Source: JAXMDC01 sp046349035 (GTDB lineage: Bacteria; Pseudomonadota; Alphaproteobacteria; Rhizobiales; Kaistiaceae). From it: DNA of 64,000 nucleotides. Made by a program: the position numbers and the translations under genes. Positions 8,191 to 17,014 of this stretch are shown here, piece after piece. Numbering within the stretch: the first letter of the stretch is position 1; each line of letters opens with the position of its first letter. The notes beneath the pieces are model-generated. The model did not search any database. It had not been told where the DNA came from and saw nothing but the letters and a program-made list of their open reading frames with translations. The stretch covers positions 4,468 through 68,467 of the forward strand of contig JAXMDC010000007.1 of NCBI GenBank assembly GCA_046349035.1, written 5' to 3'.

Positions 8191-9274
8191 AGCCCCCACC
8201 CCCACCACTGCGGCGAACAAGAAATCCAAGGATATCCGCATCGGCGTCCTCGGCGCCTCCGGCTACACCGGAGCCGACCTTGTTCGCCTGGCGCTCCGCC
8301 ATCCGGCGATGCGCATCACCGCGCTCACCGCCAACAGCCACGCCGGCAAGACCATGGCCGAAGTGTTCCCACACCTCGCCTTCGATCCGCTGCCGCCGCT
8401 GACCACGGTGGAGGAGGCCGACTGGTCTGCGGTCGACGCCGTCTTTTGTGGCCTGCCGCACGGCACGACGCAGGAGATCGCCAAGACCATCCTCGGCGCC
8501 CATCCGGGAGTAAAGTTCATCGACATGTCGGCCGATTTCCGCCTCAGAGATCAGGCGACCTACGCCACCTGGTACGGCCACGAGCACCGCGCCCCCGACC
8601 TTCAGGGCGAGGCGGTCTACGGCCTCACCGAGCACAACCGTGCCGCCATCGCCAAGGCCCGTATCGTCGCCTGCCCGGGTTGCTACCCGACCGCCTCGCT
8701 GCTCGCCCTCTTGCCGCTGGTCTCGGCACGGCTGGTCGATGCCGGCGACATCGTCATCGACGCCAAGTCCGGCATTACCGGCGCCGGGCGGTCGCTGAAG
8801 CAGAACATCCTGTTCAGCGAGGCCGGCGAGGGCCTTTCCCCCTATTCGATCGCCAAGCACCGCCACGCCCCGGAGATCGAGCAGGAACTCGCGGCTGTCG
8901 CTGGCCGTTCGATCCTGGTCAACTTCACCCCGCATCTCATCCCGATGAGCCGCGGCGAGCTCTGCACCGCGTATGTCCGCCTGGAGAAAGGCGCCACCGC
9001 CGACACGCTGCGCTCGGCCCTGGCAGCCGCCTACTCGGGCGAGCCGTTCGTGAAGGTCGCCCCCGCCGGCGTCACGCCGCAGACCCAGAACGTGCGCGGC
9101 TCAAACTACGTGCAGATCGGCGTCTTCGCCGACCGCATCCCCGGGCGAGCCATCGTCGTTTCGGTGCTCGACAACCTGGTGAAGGGGTCGGCCGGCCAGG
9201 CAATCCAGAACTTCAATCTGGTGTTCGGCCTCCCGGAGACGACCGGACTGATGCAGCTCGCGCTCTTCCCCTAA
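8183..9274 (+). CDS. argC: N-acetyl-gamma-glutamyl-phosphate reductase
   Basis: Catalyses NADPH-dependent reduction of N-acetylglutamyl phosphate to the semialdehyde, the third step of arginine biosynthesis. The Rossmann motif IGVLGASGYTGADLVRL is at residues 14-30. The active-site cysteine is Cys167 in ACPGCYPTA, and KHRHAPEIEQEL contains the family His. The C-terminal block FTPHLIPMSRGELCTAYV and NVRGSNYVQIGV are also typical. At 363 residues it is slightly longer than average because of a hydrophilic N-terminus. It overlaps the agmatinase gene by eight bases; rplM-rpsI-argC order is common in alphaproteobacteria. Confidence 0.97.
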   Translation: MPEAPTPTTAANKKSKDIRIGVLGASGYTGADLVRLALRHPAMRITALTANSHAGKTMAEVFPHLAFDPLPPLTTVEEADWSAVDAVFCGLPHGTTQEIAKTILGAHPGVKFIDMSADFRLRDQATYATWYGHEHRAPDLQGEAVYGLTEHNRAAIAKARIVACPGCYPTASLLALLPLVSARLVDAGDIVIDAKSGITGAGRSLKQNILFSEAGEGLSPYSIAKHRHAPEIEQELAAVAGRSILVNFTPHLIPMSRGELCTAYVRLEKGATADTLRSALAAAYSGEPFVKVAPAGVTPQTQNVRGSNYVQIGVFADRIPGRAIVVSVLDNLVKGSAGQAIQNFNLVFGLPETTGLMQLALFP

Positions 9275-9287
9275 CCGCGGCTCGCCG

Positions 9288-10376
9288 CTAGGCGAAGCGC
9301 TGGAGGGGTCGGGCCGCGGGCTCGGCGGCGCCCGCCATCGCTCGGCGATGCAAGACGGCGATGGCGAGGACGACCACTGCGCCGAACTGGTGCGCCAGTG
9401 CCACCGGCAGCGGCACCGCGAGCAGCAGCGTCGCGATGCCGAGGATCGCCTGCGCCGATACTGCAAGGGCCAGGAGTGCGGCGCCGGCCGCCAGGCCTCC
9501 CCTCCCCTCGCTTCGCGCGGTCGCCACCGCGTGCACAATCGCCACAACGAAGACCGTATAGGCGATCGAGCGGTGGCAGAACTGCACCGTCGCCGCGTTC
9601 TCGAAGAAGTTGAGCCACCAAGGCGAATGCGCGAGCACCTCGCCGGGAACGAGGCCCGTCCCCATCAGCGGCCAGGTATTGAAGACGAGGCCGGCATCGA
9701 GGCCGGCGACCAGCGCGCCGAAGTAAATCTGCAGCATGACGAGGCCGATCAGCCAGGACGCGCGGTGCCGTGTCGCCGCTGCGCGGACGGCATGCGCCGG
9801 CGACAGCCCGCGCGCCACCCAGAGGACATAGGCAAGGATCAGGCAGGCGAGCACAAGATGCGTCGCCAGGCGGTACTGGCTGACATCGGTACGCTCCTGC
9901 AGCCCGCTCGCCACCATCCACCAGCCGACCGCCCCCTGCAGTCCGCCGAGCCCGACCATCAGCAGGATCTGCGGCACCAGCCGCTTCTCGATCCGGCCCG
10001 TCGCCCAAAGCGCGATGAGCGGCAACAGGACGACGAATCCGATGATCCGCCCGAGCAGGCGATGCGACCACTCCCACCAGAAAATCCCTTTGAACCCCTC
10101 CACGGTCATATCGGCGTGGATCGCCTGGTACTCCGGGATTTGCCGGTATTTGGCGAACTCCTCCGCCCATTCCTCACTGGTGAGCGGCGGTATGACGCCG
10201 TGGATCGGCCGCCACTCGGTGATCGACAGTCCGGAATGGGTGAGCCGCGTCGCTCCGCCGACAACCACCATCGCCGCGACCAGGACGGCAATCGTGTATA
10301 GCCAGGCCTTGACCAGGCCCGCCCGTTCCCGCCCGGCGATGCCGCCGGTATCGATCCGACCGGCGACTGCGGTCAT
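9288..10376 (-). CDS. ctaA: haem A synthase (COX15/CtaA)
   Basis: An integral membrane oxygenase that turns haem O into haem A for cytochrome c oxidase. The 362-residue protein has about eight membrane helices. Diagnostic motifs are GGATRLTHSGLSITEWRPIHGVIPPL near the N-terminus, FWWEWSHRLLGRIIG (haem-ligand His), GLQGAVGWWMVASGL, YRLATHL, and a second duplicated half with FCHRSIAY and AHQFGAVVVL. It converges with argC with only 13 bases between stops. The start MTAVAGRIDTGG is supported by length but lacks an outstanding ribosome binding site. Confidence 0.95.
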   Translation of the reverse strand: MTAVAGRIDTGGIAGRERAGLVKAWLYTIAVLVAAMVVVGGATRLTHSGLSITEWRPIHGVIPPLTSEEWAEEFAKYRQIPEYQAIHADMTVEGFKGIFWWEWSHRLLGRIIGFVVLLPLIALWATGRIEKRLVPQILLMVGLGGLQGAVGWWMVASGLQERTDVSQYRLATHLVLACLILAYVLWVARGLSPAHAVRAAATRHRASWLIGLVMLQIYFGALVAGLDAGLVFNTWPLMGTGLVPGEVLAHSPWWLNFFENAATVQFCHRSIAYTVFVVAIVHAVATARSEGRGGLAAGAALLALAVSAQAILGIATLLLAVPLPVALAHQFGAVVVLAIAVLHRRAMAGAAEPAARPLQRFA

Positions 10377-10433
10377 CTGAGGTTCTCGCTCCGCACCGTT
10401 CCGCTATACGCCCAAACCTCCGGGCGATCACCT

Positions 10434-11543
10434 TTAGCCGCTGCGGCGAGACGGCGCGATGCGGCCGGCGGCGGCGCGGGCGCCCGCCGCCGCCCGGCCG
10501 GCGGCAAGCCGCAGGAACCTGCCCGGTCCAAGGAACGGAACGCCGCTGAGGAGCACGTCGAGATAGCGCTGCGACTGATAGAGCCCGTTCATCGACACCC
10601 GCGGCAAGGCGGTCGGCGTCGTCGCCGCCGGACTGATCACGCCGGGGCGCGTCGTCACGGCGGTGGCAAAGCCAAGTTCAGCAAGGAGGGCGAACTCGCG
10701 CTCGCCGGCCGCCGACGGATAGCCATAGGGATAGGCGAAGTGCCGCGGCGCCCGTCCAGTCACTGCCTCGAGGACCCGCGCGCCGTCCCTCACTTCCGCC
10801 TTCGCCCGCGGCAGCGGCAGCTTGGCGAGGGCGTAGTGGCCGACGGTATGGCCGCCGATCGTCGCCAGCGGGTCGGCGGCAAGCGTCTTCACTTCGTCCC
10901 AGCTCATCATCTCGGCATCGGAGATGGCTTTGGGGTCGACCCCGTAACGCCAGGCGAGATCGCGGATCGCCGCGCGCTGCACGTCCTCGTCTCCCGCCAC
11001 CAGCCAGCGCTGGATCCGGTCGAAAGCATCGCGCTTTTCACTGACAGTGCGGCTGGCGAAATAACCGACGCCATTGCCGGTATCGAGTGCGATCGCCTCC
11101 TGGCGCTCGATCACCCGCTCCAGCACCGTCCACCACAGCGGCGCCGACCGGTCGACGAGCCCCGTGGCGACATAGACGGTGAACGGCGCCTCCAGCCGCT
11201 TCAAGACCGGATAGGCCTCGGTGAAATTGTCGCGATAGCCGTCGTCGAAGGTCAGCACCACGAAGGGGGGGCCGCTCTTCGTCGCGATCCGTCGCATCGC
11301 CTCGTCGAGATCGACGATCTCGTAGCCGAGCTGGCGCGAGCGGACGATCGCCGTCTCCAGGAATTGTGGCGTCACTTCGAGGTGGGCATTGGGCGCGAAG
11401 TCACCCGCCGTGTCCGGCCGCACGTGGTGGAACATCAGCACCGCGCCGAGGCCGGCGGCCGAATTGCCGAACAGGCGGTGCGCTCCGGTGACGGCGAGCG
11501 TGTTGAGAGCCGCCTTGCGAGCGAAGACCTTGGCCCGAGACAT
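10434..11543 (-). CDS. NodB-type polysaccharide deacetylase family protein
   Basis: A 369-residue carbohydrate esterase family 4 protein, expected to remove acetyl groups from an N- or O-acetylated polysaccharide. The NodB fold is seen in VVLTFDDGYRDNF (catalytic and metal Asp), GGHTVGHYAL (metal His pair) and FAYPYGYPSA. An insertion of about 100 residues (LWWTVLERVIERQEAI... to MSWDEVKTL) separates the first two motifs, as in EPS-cluster deacetylases. No clear signal peptide: the N-terminus is basic and amphipathic. It lies 18 bases downstream of the chain-length gene on the same strand, so the two probably form one exopolysaccharide operon. Confidence 0.85.
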   Translation of the reverse strand: MSRAKVFARKAALNTLAVTGAHRLFGNSAAGLGAVLMFHHVRPDTAGDFAPNAHLEVTPQFLETAIVRSRQLGYEIVDLDEAMRRIATKSGPPFVVLTFDDGYRDNFTEAYPVLKRLEAPFTVYVATGLVDRSAPLWWTVLERVIERQEAIALDTGNGVGYFASRTVSEKRDAFDRIQRWLVAGDEDVQRAAIRDLAWRYGVDPKAISDAEMMSWDEVKTLAADPLATIGGHTVGHYALAKLPLPRAKAEVRDGARVLEAVTGRAPRHFAYPYGYPSAAGEREFALLAELGFATAVTTRPGVISPAATTPTALPRVSMNGLYQSQRYLDVLLSGVPFLGPGRFLRLAAGRAAAGARAAAGRIAPSRRSG

Positions 11544-11561
11544 CGAACGCCCGCCCGCCGA

Positions 11562-13637
11562 TCAGGCGGCTTTGGCTTCCGCCGCGGGCGGAGCGTCGTC
11601 AGCGACCAGAAGCAGCAGTTCGCCGAGCGTTGCCGCACCAAGCCGATCATGGCAGGCGATCGTCCGTGGATCGTTCGCGGCTCCTTCCGTGACCAGCACC
11701 ACGAATCCCGCCCCTATCGCCAGCGCCTCGGCGTCGGCCTCCTCGGCATCGACGAGCACGCGGTCGTAGCTCTGCTCGAGCGCCCGCAGCAAGCCGGCGA
11801 GGCGCTCGCCGCCGGCGGTTCCAGCCGGCAGCGGCCGCTGCCCAGCGGCGATGAAGTGACAGGGCGACCCGCGATCGCGCAGGATAACATCGGCGAACGA
11901 CGCCTGGCCGAGCAGCAGTTCGCTGAGGCCGGGACCGGTGCCCGTGCCGGCCATCGCATTGCGGTCAACCTGATCGGCATGCATATCCAACAGAAGCACG
12001 CGGTCGCCGGCCTGGGCAAGTGCGCGCCCAAGCACCACCGCCGCCAGCGCCCGGCCCCCCGCTGGCCCGATCGGAACGCGGGCGACGAGCACGCGCCTGG
12101 CTCCGCTGCTCCGGATCGCCCCGGTGATCGCCGCAACCGACCTCTCGACCGAGACTAGTACGTCTCCGCCAGCGGCCGGAGCAGCGCGGCGCAGCTGCCC
12201 GACGACCACCGGCGACGGCGCGGCCATGCCGCGCATCGGTCGTCCGCTGACCAGTTCGCGGGCGATGACGAACAGGCAGAGGAGCAGGAAGATCGCGGTG
12301 GTGGCGGCTGCCGTCATCGGCACCACCTTGGGGAACGACGGCTCTATCGGCGCCGTGGCGCGCGAGATGATCCGCGCATCGGCGGGAATGTAGTTCCCGT
12401 TCTGCCGCGACACCGCCTCCCGCGCCTGCTTGAGATAGGTCTCGAGGAGATCGCGGTCCGAGGCCGCCTCGCGTTCCAGCGCCCGCAGTTGCACCTGCGC
12501 GTCGCTGGAGCGAGCCGCCGCCGCCTTGAGGCCGTTCAGCTGCGCCGCGATCTGGTTCTCGCGCGCCTCGGCGAGGCGCGCCTCGCCTTCGACACCGGTG
12601 AGGATCTTCTGCGCTTCGCCGCGCACCTGGCCTTCCAGGTCGGCGAGTTGTGCGTTGAGCTCCTTGATCCGCGGATGCGCCGGCAACAGTGTCGCCGAGA
12701 GCTGCGCCACCTGCGCCCTGAGCGCCACCTGCTGGCCGACGAGATTCTGGATGAGGGGCGAGGCCAGCACGTCCGGCAAGGTCAGAGCCATGCCGCCTTG
12801 GAGGCCGGCGCGAATCTGGTCGGCCTTGGCCTGCGCCGTTGTCCGCGCCGCGCGCACGCGCCCGAGCTCTGCGTTGAGATCGGTGAGTTGCTGCTGCGCC
12901 AGCGTCGCCGCGGCGTCGGCAACACCGGTCCGCAGGAGGTCGCTATTGGCGCGGAACGCCTCGACCTTCGCCTCGGCGTCGCGCACCTTTACCCGAAGGT
13001 CGGCGATCTGCGACTCCAGCCAGCGCGCCGCATCCGAATTGACCTCGCGCTTAGCGTTCTGTTGCAGAGCGATGTACTGCTCGGCAATCGAGTTGGCGGC
13101 TTCCGCGGCAAGGTCGGGATCGTACGACGAGAAGTCGACGACGATGACCCGCGTCTTGTCCATCGCGAAGACGTCGAGCTTTTCGTAGTAGCGGGCGAGC
13201 ACCCGGTCTTCGGCGGTGCCGGCGTTGCCGCTGCGGTCGATACCGATCAGCCCGAGCAACCGGTTGGTGAGCGAAGGTCCGCCGAGGGCGGAGTCGAACT
13301 CCGCGGACTTCGCCAGGTCGAGCTTGGCGGCGACGCTTCGCGCAAGATCGCGCGAGCGGATCAGCTGGACCTGGCTTTGCACCCCTTCGGTATCGAGCAG
13401 CGTCTGCGTGTCCGACCGATCGCCGGGGGTTCGCGTCAGTCCGGATTCGCCTGTCTCGATCAGGATCTTGGTCTCGCCGACATAGGACGGCGTCATATGG
13501 CCAAGGCCGTAGAAGGTACCCGCCCCGAGAAGCAGGGTGGCAACGAGGATGAGCGGCAACGCGCGGACCAGCGAGCGCGTCAGCGCGCGCACGTCCACCT
13601 CGACCTCACCAGGGTGCGCCGCGCCGGCTACAGGCAT
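11562..13637 (-). CDS. exopolysaccharide chain-length / Wzz-GumC family protein with degenerate tyrosine-kinase domain
   Basis: A 691-residue polysaccharide co-polymerase. A first membrane helix (ALPLILVATLLLGAGTFYGLG) is followed by the Wzz domain and long periplasmic coiled-coil segments (IADLRVKVRDAEAKVEAF, IKELNAQLADLEGQV). The family motif with conserved Pro and second helix follows (IEPSFPKVVPMTAAATTAIFLLLCLFVI). The C-terminal 200 residues resemble a BY-kinase ATPase (GDRVLLLDMHAD), but the Walker A stretch is GPAGGRAL, with Arg in place of Lys, and no tyrosine-rich tail exists. The domain is therefore probably inactive as a kinase. Start ATG 13637 was preferred; GTG 13697 is in frame. 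It is divergent from the export lipoprotein gene. Confidence 0.85.
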   Translation of the reverse strand: MPVAGAAHPGEVEVDVRALTRSLVRALPLILVATLLLGAGTFYGLGHMTPSYVGETKILIETGESGLTRTPGDRSDTQTLLDTEGVQSQVQLIRSRDLARSVAAKLDLAKSAEFDSALGGPSLTNRLLGLIGIDRSGNAGTAEDRVLARYYEKLDVFAMDKTRVIVVDFSSYDPDLAAEAANSIAEQYIALQQNAKREVNSDAARWLESQIADLRVKVRDAEAKVEAFRANSDLLRTGVADAAATLAQQQLTDLNAELGRVRAARTTAQAKADQIRAGLQGGMALTLPDVLASPLIQNLVGQQVALRAQVAQLSATLLPAHPRIKELNAQLADLEGQVRGEAQKILTGVEGEARLAEARENQIAAQLNGLKAAAARSSDAQVQLRALEREAASDRDLLETYLKQAREAVSRQNGNYIPADARIISRATAPIEPSFPKVVPMTAAATTAIFLLLCLFVIARELVSGRPMRGMAAPSPVVVGQLRRAAPAAGGDVLVSVERSVAAITGAIRSSGARRVLVARVPIGPAGGRALAAVVLGRALAQAGDRVLLLDMHADQVDRNAMAGTGTGPGLSELLLGQASFADVILRDRGSPCHFIAAGQRPLPAGTAGGERLAGLLRALEQSYDRVLVDAEEADAEALAIGAGFVVLVTEGAANDPRTIACHDRLGAATLGELLLLVADDAPPAAEAKAA

Positions 13638-13829
13638 TTTCAGGCAATCGTTTTGCAGTATGGACTGCCGGCGATCATCGGCAGCTAAGGTAACCACTTG
13701 CTTAACGCCGGGACCGCCCCGTCACCCATTCGTAAGATTCGTTAGCGAGCGTTAATCGCCGCGGTACACCGCTCCTTAACCATAACCCGCTGACTATCCG
13801 CAGAAATCCCCGGTGGCTCAGAGCGCGTG

Positions 13830-14390
13830 ATGCGGTTCGGCGTCTCCCGTTTTTGTCTGTTGTTACTCGCCGCCCTTGCCGGCTGCGACACCTATGCGCC
13901 GCCGGGGCCAGACCTTCAGCCCTCGCTCGTCCAGAACTACCTTCTCGACAGCGGCGACCAGCTTCGCATCACGGTGTTCGGCCAGGCCGATCTCACCAAC
14001 ACCTATGAGGTCGACAAGGGCGGCCACCTCACTTTCCCATTGATCGGCACGGTTTCGGCGCGCGGCACAACCACCGCCGCCGTCGCTGCCGAAGTCCGGA
14101 CCAAGCTCGCCCGGAGTTACATCCGCAATCCCGACGTTTCGGTCGAGGTCGCCCGTTACCGGCCGTTCTTCATCATGGGCGAGGTCGCCTCCGGTGGCCA
14201 ATACCAGTATGTCGCCGGCCTGACGGTACAACAGGCGGTGGCGATCGCCGGCGGTTTCTCGCCGCGCGCCAACCGCTCCCTGGTCGATCTCACCCGTCAG
14301 TCCGCCGGGCGCGAAGTAACCATAGCCGCGCGTCTGACCGACCCGGTCTTCCCCGGCGACACCGTTAACATTCGCGAGCGCTTGTTCTAG
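13830..14390 (+). CDS. Wza-like polysaccharide export lipoprotein
   Basis: A 186-residue outer-membrane-directed lipoprotein: basic start, hydrophobic core and lipobox LAALAGC. The poly-export domain begins at YLLDSGDQLRITVFGQADLTNTYEVDKGGHLTFPLIGTV, followed by one SLBB-like domain (FFIMGEVASGGQYQYVAGLTVQQAVAIAGGFSPRAN) ending in PGDTVNIRERLF. It is shorter than E. coli Wza, like the single-SLBB proteins of alphaproteobacterial EPS loci, and lacks the C-terminal membrane helix. ATG 13830 follows directly after an in-frame GTG (13827). It is expected to form or assist the channel for the polymer whose length is set by the divergent Wzz-like protein. Confidence 0.9.
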   Translation: MRFGVSRFCLLLLAALAGCDTYAPPGPDLQPSLVQNYLLDSGDQLRITVFGQADLTNTYEVDKGGHLTFPLIGTVSARGTTTAAVAAEVRTKLARSYIRNPDVSVEVARYRPFFIMGEVASGGQYQYVAGLTVQQAVAIAGGFSPRANRSLVDLTRQSAGREVTIAARLTDPVFPGDTVNIRERLF

Positions 14391-14424
14391 CCGCTCGCGC
14401 CGGCGCGGGGCTAAGACCTCCGCC

Positions 14425-15603
14425 ATGAGCCCGCGGCTTCGCATCGTCCACTGTTTCCGCAACCCGGTTGGCGGCCTCTTCCGTCATGTCCGCGACCTTG
14501 CCGCCGAGCAGGCCACCGCCGGTCATGCCGTCGGCATCATAGCCGACTCGACCACCGGCGGTCCTTACGAGGACGCGCTCTTCGCCGCCCTCTCTCCAAG
14601 CCTCGAACTCGGCGTGACGCGCATTCCGATGCGCCGCGCCATCGCCCCCGGCGATGCCGTCGCGGCAGCCCGCGTGCTGCGCCATCTCAGGCGCCTTCAA
14701 CCCGATGTCATCCACGGCCACGGTGCCAAAGGCGGTGCCTATGCCCGCCTGATGGGCACAGCGCTCCGCCTGGCCGGCGGCAGGCCCGCCCGGATCTACA
14801 CCCCGCACGGCGGCAGCCTTCACTACGACGCCGCAAGCATCAAAGGCCGGCTGTACTTCACCGCCGAGCATTGGCTTGAGCGGATGAGCGACGCGCTGGT
14901 TTTCGTCAGCCGCTACGAAGCCGACACTTACGGCGCCAAGGTGGGCGTGCCTCGCCGGCCGGTGACGATCGCCTTGAACGGCCTCCGGCCAGCCGAATTC
15001 GAGCCGGTCGCCATCGGCGAAGAGCCTCGCGACCTTCTCTTCATCGGCATGCTGCGCGATCTGAAGGGCCCGGATGTCTTCATCTCGGCCCTCGCCCGCA
15101 TCCGCGATCGCACCGGCGCGGCGCCGACGGCGCACATCGTCGGCTCCGGCGACGACAAGGCCAGATATGTCGAGATGGTCGCCAGCCTCGGTCTCGACCG
15201 GGCTGTCAGCTTTCACCAGCCGATGCCGGCGCGTGAGGCCTTCGCGCTGGCACGGGTCGTCGTGGTCCCTTCGCGCGCGGAATCGATGCCCTATCTGGTG
15301 CTTGAGGCTTTGGCAGCCGGCAAGCCGACGCTTGCCACCCGGGTCGGCGGCATTCCCGAGATATTCGGCGCGGCCAGCGACGCGCTGGTACCGCCGGGCG
15401 ACGCTGACGCCCTGTCGAACGCCATCGCTGCAACGCTCGCCGAGCTTCCCTCCGCTACGGCGCGCGCCGAGCGCCTTCGGCAAGCGATACGCGGCACGTT
15501 CTCCATCAAGGCGATGGCGGCAAGCGTCGAAGCCGCCTACCGCGATGCGCTCGCTGCCGCGGCTCCGTCCGGCAGCGTGGCGATCACCGACGCTCGCCCC
15601 TAA
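14425..15603 (+). CDS. family 4 glycosyltransferase
   Basis: A 392-residue GT-B glycosyltransferase, probably cytoplasmic, adding a sugar during exopolysaccharide assembly. The N-terminal acceptor domain begins IVHCFRNPVGGLFRHVRDLA. The C-terminal nucleotide-sugar site is shown by LLFIGMLRDLKGPDVFI, HIVGSGDDKARY and the EX7E motif in PSRAESMPYLVLEALAAGKPTLATRVGGIPEI. It lies 34 bases after the export lipoprotein gene, so it belongs to the same unit. Its stop overlaps that of the converging sugar-dehydrogenase gene by four bases. The donor sugar cannot be predicted. Confidence 0.9.
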   Translation: MSPRLRIVHCFRNPVGGLFRHVRDLAAEQATAGHAVGIIADSTTGGPYEDALFAALSPSLELGVTRIPMRRAIAPGDAVAAARVLRHLRRLQPDVIHGHGAKGGAYARLMGTALRLAGGRPARIYTPHGGSLHYDAASIKGRLYFTAEHWLERMSDALVFVSRYEADTYGAKVGVPRRPVTIALNGLRPAEFEPVAIGEEPRDLLFIGMLRDLKGPDVFISALARIRDRTGAAPTAHIVGSGDDKARYVEMVASLGLDRAVSFHQPMPAREAFALARVVVVPSRAESMPYLVLEALAAGKPTLATRVGGIPEIFGAASDALVPPGDADALSNAIAATLAELPSATARAERLRQAIRGTFSIKAMAASVEAAYRDALAAAAPSGSVAITDARP

Positions 15604-16910
15604 GGCTTCGCCGACACCCGCCAGATCGTCCCGGCGCCGTCCTCCGATACCAACAGCGAGCCGTCGGCGGCGACGGCGACGCCCACCGGCCGCCCCCACA
15701 CCGCGCCGCTCGGGCTGACAAAACCGGTAAGGAAATCCTCGTAGGCGCCGGTCGGCTGACCGTCCTTCATCAGCACGCGCACCACCTTGTACCCAGTGCG
15801 CTGTCCGCGGTTCCACGAGCCGTGCAGTGTCGCGAAGAGTTCGCTCTGATATTGCCGCGGGAAGGCCGTGCCGGAATAGAACGCGAGGCCAAGCGGCGCC
15901 GAGTGCGGCTGGATTAGAACGTCGGGGGTCGTCACCGCGCCGGCGAGGTCCGGCCGATCGCCGGCCTTGCGCGGATCGGGGTTGGCGCCGATGTAATACC
16001 ACGGCCAGCCGTAGAAGCCGCCGCTTTTGACCCGCGTGATGTAGTCGGGCGGGAGGTCGTCGCCGAGCCCGTCCCGTTCGTTCGTCGCGCACCAGGGCGC
16101 CCCGGTCGCCGTCTCGATGGCGAGACCGGCGCAGTTGCGGATGCCGTTGGCGTAGGTCCGGAGATTCTTGCCGTCGGGATCGGCAACCAGCACGGCAGCA
16201 CGGAGTTCCTCCGGGCCCCAGCCGGCGCCCGGCCCGCGGGCAGCGTCCCACGCGGCGGCGGGCTGCGGCGGCGTCCGCGCCATCGATTCCGCGACGTTGG
16301 AGGCTGAACCGACGGCAATGAACAGCTTGGTGCCGTCGGGCGAAAAGACGACGTCCCTCGTCCAGTGCCCGCCCCCCGGCACCCGCGCGATCGCCTCGGC
16401 CGGCCCACTCGGGCCAAGATCGCCGTTATAGGGGAAGCGGACGATGCGGTTGGTCTCGCCGACATAAACGAATTGCGGTTTGCCCGGCGGGTAGAAGGCG
16501 ATGCCGTAGGGTTGGCTGAGACCGGACGCGAAGACACGATCGCTGCTGGGAAGGCCGTTCGCGCCCGGGCGGAACACATGGATGCGGCCGGCGCTGCTCT
16601 CCGCCACGAACACGTCGCCGTTCGGGGCCACCGCCAGCTTGCGTGGGTTCGGCAGACCCTTGGCAAAGAGCTCGACGGTGAAGCCGGCTGGCGCGGTCGG
16701 CTTTGTCGTCTCATCCCAGCGGGAAAGCTGCGGCACGTTGGACGCCGGCGATGTCGCGAACGGGCGCGGGAGGTCGGCCGGCTTGATCTCCCAACGCTTA
16801 CCAGGCGCCGAATCCCGCCAATCGCCAAAGGGCGCCGCAACGACACTGCTGACATGGCCGCTGCCGATCACGGCGACCGCCGACGACAGGACGAGCAAGA
16901 ACCTCCGCAT
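15600..16910 (-). CDS. L-sorbosone/PQQ-type sugar dehydrogenase-like beta-propeller protein
   Basis: A 436-residue secreted protein with a signal peptide (MRRFLLVLSSAVAVIG...VVAA) and a six-bladed propeller like soluble PQQ glucose dehydrogenase and sorbosone dehydrogenases. Typical blade sequences are FAKGLPNPRKLAVAPNGDVFVAES, YGIAFYPPGKPQFVYVGETNRIVRFPY, VVFSPDGTKLFIAVGS, GIRNCAGLAIE and PVGVAVAADGSLLVSEDGAGTIWRV. The basic His/Arg region of the PQQ site is plausible but not proven. A strong ribosome binding site (GGAGAAGGAGAAATCGC) precedes ATG 16910. The protein probably oxidises a sugar or aldehyde in the periplasm. Confidence 0.85.
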   Translation of the reverse strand: MRRFLLVLSSAVAVIGSGHVSSVVAAPFGDWRDSAPGKRWEIKPADLPRPFATSPASNVPQLSRWDETTKPTAPAGFTVELFAKGLPNPRKLAVAPNGDVFVAESSAGRIHVFRPGANGLPSSDRVFASGLSQPYGIAFYPPGKPQFVYVGETNRIVRFPYNGDLGPSGPAEAIARVPGGGHWTRDVVFSPDGTKLFIAVGSASNVAESMARTPPQPAAAWDAARGPGAGWGPEELRAAVLVADPDGKNLRTYANGIRNCAGLAIETATGAPWCATNERDGLGDDLPPDYITRVKSGGFYGWPWYYIGANPDPRKAGDRPDLAGAVTTPDVLIQPHSAPLGLAFYSGTAFPRQYQSELFATLHGSWNRGQRTGYKVVRVLMKDGQPTGAYEDFLTGFVSPSGAVWGRPVGVAVAADGSLLVSEDGAGTIWRVSAKP

Positions 16911-17014
16911 GCGATTTCTCCTTCTCCTCGCGCCGACAACGCCTTATCTGAAACGACCGGCTCCACTTTACACCGTGGGCGCCTCAGCCCAATCGCCATC
17001 CTGCCCCAATCGAC

